Shown in pieces: positions 30,096 through 35,921 of a stretch of DNA of 35,921 nucleotides (position 1 is its first letter; each line of letters starts with the position of its first letter). The translations under genes were made by a program, and so were the position numbers. Location: NCBI GenBank assembly GCA_018716015.1, contig DVKM01000013.1, positions 1 through 35,921 on the forward strand, read 5' to 3'. The notes below the pieces were generated by a model. The model was not told where the DNA came from and did no database searches. It was given only the letters and a program-made list of their open reading frames with translations. This DNA comes from Candidatus Enterenecus stercoripullorum. Lineage in GTDB: Bacteria > Bacillota > Clostridia > Oscillospirales > Oscillospiraceae.

Positions 30096-31139
30096 TCAAA
30101 GGTCGTCCACCAGGGCGGTACTCTTGGCGTAGGCGGTGCTCTTGGCCTCAAAAAAGTCGGTTTTCACCAGGTTGGCGTTAGAGTACTGGCTCACCCAGGC
30201 CATATTCTCCGGCTCGCTGTCGCAGCCCTCAAACAGGCTGCCGTAGCCCAGCCCCGACCAGCGCAGGTTGCCCAGGTATTTGATGTAGTCGGTGACCATG
30301 TCCCGGGTCAGGCCGGGGATGTCGTCGCCAATGACGTAGTGGCCCCAGGCGATCTCCTGGCGCACCCCCTCCTCCAGCATTTCCCGGAGGACCTGGACGT
30401 TCTCGGGGGTGAACAGCTCGGGGTTCTCCTGCTGCAGCTCGTGGATAATATTGCGAAACAGCCACAAGTGGGTGTTCTCGTCCCGGTTGATGTACCGGAT
30501 TTCCTGGGCGGAGCCGGGCATCTTGCCCATGCGGGCCAGGTTGTAGAAAAACATGAAGCCGGAGTAGAAGTAGATACCCTCCAAGATGTAGTTGGCCATC
30601 ATCACCTTCAGCAGAGTGAAAGCGTCCTTATGCTGCTGAAACTCGTTGTACAGATCCCCGATGAAGGTGTTGCGGCGCAGCAGGTGCTCGTCGGTCTTCC
30701 ACTGGTAGAGGATGTCGTCCCGCTGGGTGGGAGAGCAGATGGTGTCCAGCATATAGCTGTAACTCTGACTGTGGACGCACTCCTGGAAGGTCTGGATGGA
30801 CAGGCACAGGTTGACCTCGTTGGCGGTGACGTACTCGCCGATGCAGGGCAGGTTGGCCGTCTGGATGGAGTCCAGGAACACCAGGAAGCTGAGGATCTTG
30901 TCGTAGGCGGTGCGCTCGGGGGCGGACAGATTGGGGTAGTCCTTCACGTCCTGGGCCAGGTTGATCTCCTCGGGGATCCAGAAGTTGTTCATGGCCTGGC
31001 GGTACCAGTCGCTCACCCAGGGATAGCGCAGGTTATTGAAGTCGTTGAGGTTGGTGGTGTTGCCGCCGATCATTCGGCGCAGGCGCACCTCGGTGTCGCC
31101 GGTGGGGTTGAACAGGGGCTTTTTCTTCAGTTCTGCCAT
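30096..31139 (-). CDS. nrdB: Class I ribonucleotide reductase, beta subunit
   Basis: Houses the metal-radical cofactor that starts reduction of ribonucleotides to deoxyribonucleotides. Metal ligands are complete: Asp90 (VFLDSIQ), Glu120 and His123 (FQECVHSQSYSYML), Glu187 (YILEGIYFYSGF), Glu221 and His224 (RDENTHLWLF). Tyr127 matches the radical tyrosine, so this is not the Phe form known from Chlamydia. Length 347 is normal. It is 25 nt behind nrdA in one operon. An oxygen-dependent enzyme in a probable anaerobe suggests use under micro-oxic exposure. Confidence 0.95.
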   Translation of the reverse strand: MAELKKKPLFNPTGDTEVRLRRMIGGNTTNLNDFNNLRYPWVSDWYRQAMNNFWIPEEINLAQDVKDYPNLSAPERTAYDKILSFLVFLDSIQTANLPCIGEYVTANEVNLCLSIQTFQECVHSQSYSYMLDTICSPTQRDDILYQWKTDEHLLRRNTFIGDLYNEFQQHKDAFTLLKVMMANYILEGIYFYSGFMFFYNLARMGKMPGSAQEIRYINRDENTHLWLFRNIIHELQQENPELFTPENVQVLREMLEEGVRQEIAWGHYVIGDDIPGLTRDMVTDYIKYLGNLRWSGLGYGSLFEGCDSEPENMAWVSQYSNANLVKTDFFEAKSTAYAKSTALVDDL

Positions 31140-31164
31140 GATGTTTCTCCTCTCCGCCCGCGCG

Positions 31165-33678
31165 TCAGGACGCGCAGCTCTCGCACTCCTCCACCTCCAG
31201 GGACTTGGAGCGCACGTAGTAGATGGTCTTCACCCCGCTGCGCCAGGCCAGCAGGTACAGATCCAGCACCTGGCGCATGGTAAAGTCGTTGGTGATGTAA
31301 AGGTTCATGCTCTGGGCCTGGTCCACATGGCGCTGGCGCGCCCCGCAGGCCCGCACGCTCCAGCTCTGGTCGATGAGGTGGGCGTTCTTGTAGTACCAGT
31401 AGGTGGCGGGGGACAGCTCGGGGGCCACCCGGGGGAGCATGCTGCCCTTCTTCTCCTCCAGGAAGAAGCGGTTCATCACCGGGTCCAGCCCGGCGGTGGT
31501 GCCCGCGAGAATGCTGGTGCTGGAAGTGGGGGCCACGGCCAGCAGGTAGGCGTTGCGCATGCCCTGGCGCGCCACGGTGGCGGCCAGCTCCCGCCACTCG
31601 GGAGAGGAGTAGCCCCGCTTTTCAAAATAGGCCCCCGTCTGCCAGTCGCTGCCCTCAAAGTAGGCGTAGCTGCCCTTCTCCCCGGCAATGGCGGTGGAGG
31701 CGGCGATGGCAGCGTGGTTGATGCGCTCAAACACCCGGTCGGCGAAGGCCAAGTGTTCCTCGCTCTCCCAGGAGATGCCCCGCTTGGCCAGCATGTGGTG
31801 GTAACCGCTCACCCCCAGGCCGATGCTGCGGTAGCGCCGGTTGGTGAGCTTGGCGTAGGGCAGGGGGTAGAAGTTCAGGTCGATGACGTTGTCCAGGGCC
31901 CGCACCACGGTGCCCACCAGCTCATGGAGGTAGGCGTCGTCCTCCACCGGGATGTTGCCCAGCACCAGGGAGGCCAGGTTACACACCACGAAATCCCCGG
32001 GCCGGGTAATGGTGACCACCACCGTGTCCCCGTCCTGGGTGCGCACTTCGGTGGAGACGCTCTCGATGGGGGACATGTTCTGGGCGATCTCGGTGCACAG
32101 GTTGGAGCAGTAGATGATACCTTTGTGGCCGTTGGGGTTGGCCCGGTTCACCGCGTCCCGGTTGAAGGTGAAAGGGGTGCCCGTCTCCACGGCGGACTTG
32201 AGCACCAGACGGATGATCTCCTTGACGGTGACGGTGCGCTTGGAGATGCGGGGATCGTTCACACACTCCAGGTAGCGCCGCTCCCACTCTTCCCCATAGT
32301 AGTCCTCCAGGGCGTAGCCCTTGACAGCGAGCACCTCGTGGGGGCACAGAAGGTGCCAGGGCTGGTTGAGATCCTCCTGGGCCAGACGCCAGAACAGGTC
32401 GGGATAGCACACCGCGGGGAAGATGTCGTGGGCCTTCATCCGATCGTCGCCGTTGTTGGTGCGCAGCTGGAGAAACTCCGGCAGGTCCTTGTGCCAGGCG
32501 TCCAGGTACACCGCCGCCGCCCCCTGGCGCATGCCCAGCTGGTCCACCGCCACGGCGGTGTCGTTGACCAGCTTGATCCACCGGATCACGCCGCCGGCCG
32601 CCCCCTCAAAGCCCCGGATGCTGCCACCTGTGGCCCGCACCTTGCCGAAGTACAGCCCCATGCCGCCACCAAATTTGCTCACCTGGGCAAAGTTGTCGAT
32701 GGAGCGGTAGATGCCCTCCAAACTGTCGGGCACGGTGTCGATGAAGCAGCTGGACAGCTGGTGGTAGGGCTTGCGGGCGTTGGACAGGGTGGGGGTGGCC
32801 ATGGTCACCTCCATTTTGCTGAGCATATCGTAGAATTTTTTCACCCAGCCCAGCCGGTCGGTTTTCTCCTCCATAGCCAGGTGCAGGGCGATGCCCAGGT
32901 ACATTTCCTGGGGAGTCTCCAAGGGCACCCGCTGGTGGGTGCGGATGACATAGCGCTTGAGCAGCAGGTCCAGCCCCGCATAGGTGAGCAGTTTGTCCCG
33001 CTCCGGGCGGAGAAAGCGCGCGGCCTGCTCCAGCTCCTGCTGGGAGTAGTGCTCCAGGATGTAGGGGCCGTACAGCCCCTCATCGGTGAGGTAGCGCAGC
33101 TTGTCATAGAAGCTATGGATGCCCCGCCGCGCCAGTTCCCCGTCCAGCTCCTGCCCGAAGCGGTAGCTGAGCAGGCGGGCGGCGATGAACTCCCACCGAG
33201 GGGCCTGCTGGGTGGTGAGCTCCACCGCCGCCTTCACCAGCGCGCCCAGCGCCTCCTGCCGGGACATGCCGTCCTTTCGGAAGCTGGAGAATTTACCGCT
33301 CAGGGCGGTGAGGGAGTACGCCTCCTGGGGAAAATCCCGCTGGATGTCCATCAGGCACGCCTCCAGTCCGGGATCCCCCACCCCGTCGGCCAGCGCTTTG
33401 CGGGCCGCACGCAGCTGGGAGCGGTTCTGCCGGTACAGAATATAGCTCTTGGCTACGGCGTAAAAGCCGCCTGCCATCAGCACCTGCTCCACCTGGTCCT
33501 GGATGGCCTCCACCGTGTGGGGGCCATCCCCCATGGCCTGTTCCACGGCGTGGAGCAGCCCCTGCAAGGTGTCCCCATCCCAGGCCTGCCCCACGCTGAC
33601 AAAGGCCTTCTCCATGGCCGCAATGATTTTTTGGGCGTCATAGGTCTGTACGGCGCCGCTTCGCTTGATCACTTCCAT
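31165..33678 (-). CDS. nrdA: Class I ribonucleotide reductase, alpha subunit
   Basis: Catalytic subunit converting ribonucleoside diphosphates to deoxy forms. The N-terminal ATP-cone (about 1-90; VIKRSGAVQTYDAQKIIAAM) gives allosteric control of activity. The core shows VVCNLASLVLGNIP with the redox Cys, and NLCTEIAQN holding the radical Cys and the Glu. The C-terminus ends ECESCAS, the redox pair that recharges the active site. ATG 33678 is chosen (GGTGG 6 nt before) for 837 residues; an upstream in-frame start at 33756 lies in the promoter leader. Confidence 0.95.
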   Translation of the reverse strand: MEVIKRSGAVQTYDAQKIIAAMEKAFVSVGQAWDGDTLQGLLHAVEQAMGDGPHTVEAIQDQVEQVLMAGGFYAVAKSYILYRQNRSQLRAARKALADGVGDPGLEACLMDIQRDFPQEAYSLTALSGKFSSFRKDGMSRQEALGALVKAAVELTTQQAPRWEFIAARLLSYRFGQELDGELARRGIHSFYDKLRYLTDEGLYGPYILEHYSQQELEQAARFLRPERDKLLTYAGLDLLLKRYVIRTHQRVPLETPQEMYLGIALHLAMEEKTDRLGWVKKFYDMLSKMEVTMATPTLSNARKPYHQLSSCFIDTVPDSLEGIYRSIDNFAQVSKFGGGMGLYFGKVRATGGSIRGFEGAAGGVIRWIKLVNDTAVAVDQLGMRQGAAAVYLDAWHKDLPEFLQLRTNNGDDRMKAHDIFPAVCYPDLFWRLAQEDLNQPWHLLCPHEVLAVKGYALEDYYGEEWERRYLECVNDPRISKRTVTVKEIIRLVLKSAVETGTPFTFNRDAVNRANPNGHKGIIYCSNLCTEIAQNMSPIESVSTEVRTQDGDTVVVTITRPGDFVVCNLASLVLGNIPVEDDAYLHELVGTVVRALDNVIDLNFYPLPYAKLTNRRYRSIGLGVSGYHHMLAKRGISWESEEHLAFADRVFERINHAAIAASTAIAGEKGSYAYFEGSDWQTGAYFEKRGYSSPEWRELAATVARQGMRNAYLLAVAPTSSTSILAGTTAGLDPVMNRFFLEEKKGSMLPRVAPELSPATYWYYKNAHLIDQSWSVRACGARQRHVDQAQSMNLYITNDFTMRQVLDLYLLAWRSGVKTIYYVRSKSLEVEECESCAS

Positions 33679-33785
33679 CTGCCCACCTGCTCTCTGTGTT
33701 TGATTTGCCGGAACGCGCCTGGCGACTGGGAACGCGCTGGCCGCGGGTCCCCGCACCGCGGGGAGAAAATGTTGACGTAACAGGC

Positions 33786-33814
33786 ATTATACACTAGATA
33801 TAGATTCTTTGCAA
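33786..33814 (-). promoter_or_regulatory. nrdAB promoter with NrdR-box-like site
   Basis: Minus strand TTGCAA (33814-33809), 17-nt spacer, TATAAT (33791-33786). The spacer holds a site like the NrdR box, on the plus strand ACACTAGATATAGATT (33791-33806), sharing the CTA-ATATAG core but with an imperfect right end. A second box at the usual distance was not evident. Confidence 0.7.
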
Positions 33815-33915
33815 GCGGTAAAGCGCAAAATGTTGACCAGAGTGTCTGGGACAATTTTGTATTTTGGGACGTGGCAGGAAGCTGGAGGATTTCCTCCTCA
33901 CCCTGCGGGCTGCCC

Positions 33916-33944
33916 TTGGCTTTTTTCCCCGGGGATGGTATAAT
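33916..33944 (+). promoter_or_regulatory. Sigma-A promoter of recG
   Basis: TTGGCT (33916-33921), 17-nt spacer, TATAAT (33939-33944). Confidence 0.82.
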
Positions 33945-33977
33945 GTCCGGGAAACAGCAGGCAAGGGAGGCACAGAT

Positions 33978-35921
33978 ATGGCGGAGAAACAGGGGATTGC
34001 TCTGACCCGGATCCCAGGGATTGGCCAGGCCCGGGCGGGCAAGCTGGCCAAGCTGGGGCTGGAGCGGCTGGAGGATCTGCTGGACTACTTCCCCTCCCGC
34101 TATGAGGACCGCCGGGGGGTGTACACCGTCCGGGAGGCCCCGGTGGGGGAGAGCTGCTGCATCTGCGCCATGGTGGCCCACACGCCCACCCTCTCCCGCA
34201 TTCGCAAGGGGCTGGAGCTGGTGAAGGTGCAGGCGGTGGACCACACCGGGGCGCTGAACCTGACCTTTTTCAACCAGGCCTATCTGAAGGATACCCTGCG
34301 CCCGGGGGAGAGCTATGTGTTTTACGGCCGGGTGGAGGCTCTGGGGCGGAGACGGTCTATGACCAACCCGGTCTTCGAGCGGGAGGGGGCGGGCCAGGTG
34401 ACGGGCCGCATCCTGCCCATCTATCCCCTGACGGCGGGGATCACCAACCGCTTGGTGGCGGACCTGGCCCGGCGGGCCCTGGAGCTGTACGCCCCCCGGC
34501 GGGAGGAGACCATCCCCGAGCAGGTGCGGCTGGCCCACAGCCTATGCCAGGTGGAGTTTGCCTATCAGAACATCCATTTCCCCGAGAATTTTGAGGCGCT
34601 GGAGATCGCCCGCCGCCGGATGATCTTTGAGGAGCTGCTCACCCTCACCTGCGGCATGGCCCTTTTGAAGGACCGCCGGGGCCAGGGGGCGGGCCGTGTC
34701 CTGTGCCGGGGCAGCGTGGACGAGTTCGTCCGGCTGCTCCCCTTCGCCCCCACCGGGGCCCAGCGCCGGGCCATGGAGGACATGGCTGGGGATCTGGCTT
34801 CCGGACGGGCCATGAACCGGCTGGTCCAGGGGGACGTGGGTTCGGGCAAGACGGCGGTGGCCGCCTTTGGGGCCTGGATGTGCGCCCAAAACGGCTGCCA
34901 GTGCGCCCTGATGGCCCCCACTGAGCTGCTGGCTGAGCAGCACGCCAAAACCATGGACGAGATGCTCTCCCCCGCCGGGGTGCGGGTGGGGCTGCTCACC
35001 GGGTCGGTGAAGGGGGCGGCGAGAAACAGTTTGCTGGCCGCCTTGACGGCGGGAGAACTGGACTTGATCGTGGGCACCCATGCCCTGTTCTCCCAGGGGG
35101 TGGAGTACGCGAACCTGGGGCTGGTCATCGCCGACGAGCAGCACCGCTTCGGCGTGGCCCAGCGAGCGGCCCTGGCCGCGAAAGGGGCCACGCCGGGGGC
35201 CCCATCGCAGATGGGGCGCCGCGGAAGCGGCGAAGGCGGGGGGAATTCATTTTCCCCCGCCGCAGATGAAACCGGCTTGGGGGTCCCCGCTTCGGCCTAC
35301 CGCAGTGGGGAGGCCCAGCGAGCGGCCCTGGCCGCGAAAGGGGCTGATATAGGCCATGCCCTCCAAACACATATGCTCGTCATGTCCGCCACCCCGATCC
35401 CCAGGACGCTGGCCCTCATCATCTACGGGGATCTGGACGTATCCGTGATGGACGAGCTGCCCCCCGGCCGCACCCCCGTGGCCACCTATGTGGTGGGGGA
35501 GGACAAGCGGCAGCGCCTGTACGGCTTTGTCCGGGCTCAGGCGGCCCAGGGCCGGCAGGTGTACATCATCTGCCCGGCGGTGGACGAGGGGGAGGCCGGC
35601 CCTCAGTGGGGGCAGGAGGAGGGCTCCGCCATGGACCTGAAAGCGGTGACCACCTACGCCAAAGACCTCCAGGCAAAGGTATTCCCCGACCTGCGGGTGG
35701 GGCTGGTCCACGGCAAGATGAAGAGCAAGGAGAAGGACGCGGTTATGACTGCTTTTGCCGCCGGGGAACTGGATGTGCTGGTATCCACCACCGTCATCGA
35801 GGTGGGGGTGGACGTGCCTAACGCCGCCCTGATGATCGTGGAGAACGCCGACCGCTTCGGCCTTTCCCAGCTCCACCAGCTGCGGGGCCGGGTGGGCCGT
35901 GGCAAGCACCAGTCCTACTGC
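33978..35921 (+). CDS. recG: ATP-dependent DNA helicase RecG, with in-frame insertion (3' end outside window)
   Basis: Branch-migrating helicase that rescues stalled replication forks and processes Holliday junctions. The N-terminal wedge OB domain (about 55-150) is followed by the helicase: motif I GDVGSGKT (about 285-292), motif II DEQH (386-389), motif III SAT (470-472), then motif V/VI region VIEVGVDVPNA and QLRGRVGRG. The 648 codons present lack only the tail. Between motifs II and III a 52-residue segment (about 405-456, low-complexity, Gly/Pro/Ala-rich) ends in a second copy of AQRAALAAKG; relatives have 15-25 residues here. The frame is open throughout. ATG 33978 follows GGGAGG. Confidence 0.93.
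   Translation, partial: MAEKQGIALTRIPGIGQARAGKLAKLGLERLEDLLDYFPSRYEDRRGVYTVREAPVGESCCICAMVAHTPTLSRIRKGLELVKVQAVDHTGALNLTFFNQAYLKDTLRPGESYVFYGRVEALGRRRSMTNPVFEREGAGQVTGRILPIYPLTAGITNRLVADLARRALELYAPRREETIPEQVRLAHSLCQVEFAYQNIHFPENFEALEIARRRMIFEELLTLTCGMALLKDRRGQGAGRVLCRGSVDEFVRLLPFAPTGAQRRAMEDMAGDLASGRAMNRLVQGDVGSGKTAVAAFGAWMCAQNGCQCALMAPTELLAEQHAKTMDEMLSPAGVRVGLLTGSVKGAARNSLLAALTAGELDLIVGTHALFSQGVEYANLGLVIADEQHRFGVAQRAALAAKGATPGAPSQMGRRGSGEGGGNSFSPAADETGLGVPASAYRSGEAQRAALAAKGADIGHALQTHMLVMSATPIPRTLALIIYGDLDVSVMDELPPGRTPVATYVVGEDKRQRLYGFVRAQAAQGRQVYIICPAVDEGEAGPQWGQEEGSAMDLKAVTTYAKDLQAKVFPDLRVGLVHGKMKSKEKDAVMTAFAAGELDVLVSTTVIEVGVDVPNAALMIVENADRFGLSQLHQLRGRVGRGKHQSYC
35156..35344 (+). repeat. 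33-bp perfect direct repeat flanking an insertion in recG
   Basis: Copies at 35156-35188 and 35312-35344, offset 156 bp (52 codons). The DNA between them contains several inverted repeats, e.g. GCCCCATC/GATGGGGC (35199-35217) and GGCGGGGG/CCCCCGCC (about 35236-35262), i.e. a hairpin-rich element rather than duplicated gene sequence. Confidence 0.88.

Noticed and set aside
31036-33780. Open reading frame of about 910 codons on the strand opposite nrdA
   Set aside because: Antisense frame produced by GC codon bias; no ribosome site, no domain, and it crosses the nrdA-nrdB gap.

Overview
The window is GC-rich DNA (third codon positions strongly G/C) from an anaerobic low-rank Firmicutes (Bacillota, Clostridia). 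Two T-box leaders, HrcA/CIRCE heat-shock control, sigma-A promoters with 16-18 nt spacers, GatCAB transamidation, a multi-subunit biotin-dependent Na+ decarboxylase and a CoA-transferase operon together resemble gut Oscillospiraceae of the Flavonifractor/Intestinimonas/Lawsonibacter type. That placement is an inference from gene content, not a search result.

Layout. 1-853: 5' end of thrS (minus) behind its T-box leader, which carries an extra long hairpin. 854-1453: two small divergent genes (84-aa unknown, 70-aa HTH) sharing a palindromic promoter. 1480-5069: minus-strand rpiB and a PHP histidinol phosphatase, then a GT39 mannosyltransferase with an extracellular domain. 5269-10440: heat-shock operon hrcA-grpE-dnaK-dnaJ with a perfect CIRCE. 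10477-12831: small unknown gene, a tandem-OB SSB-like protein, family-4 uracil-DNA glycosylase and a small membrane protein. 12948-17951: T-box, archaeal-type AspRS, gatC-gatA-gatB, a complete route to Asn-tRNA(Asn). 18055-20526: thiN, hsp20 (with CIRCE) and an EamA transporter.

20575-28894 is the metabolic accessory region. A LysR regulator is divergent from an operon of a family-I CoA-transferase, a GntP-type permease and a MaoC-type hydratase, which read together as uptake, CoA activation and dehydration of a short hydroxy acid such as (R)-3-hydroxybutyrate. Facing it is a Na+-pumping decarboxylase cluster (alpha, gamma/delta, separate biotin carrier, beta, plus a 51-aa OadG-like gene). 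These could feed crotonyl-CoA and pyruvate into fermentation while building a Na+ gradient.

29097-35921: a lipoprotein, class I ribonucleotide reductase nrdA-nrdB with an NrdR-box-like site in its promoter, and the first ~95% of recG. RecG carries an in-frame 52-codon insertion flanked by a perfect 33-bp direct repeat between helicase motifs II and III, the most unusual thing in the window. Dispersed hairpin-type repeats also occur between genes (2779-2851, 9102-9219) and inside the thrS leader (466-580).
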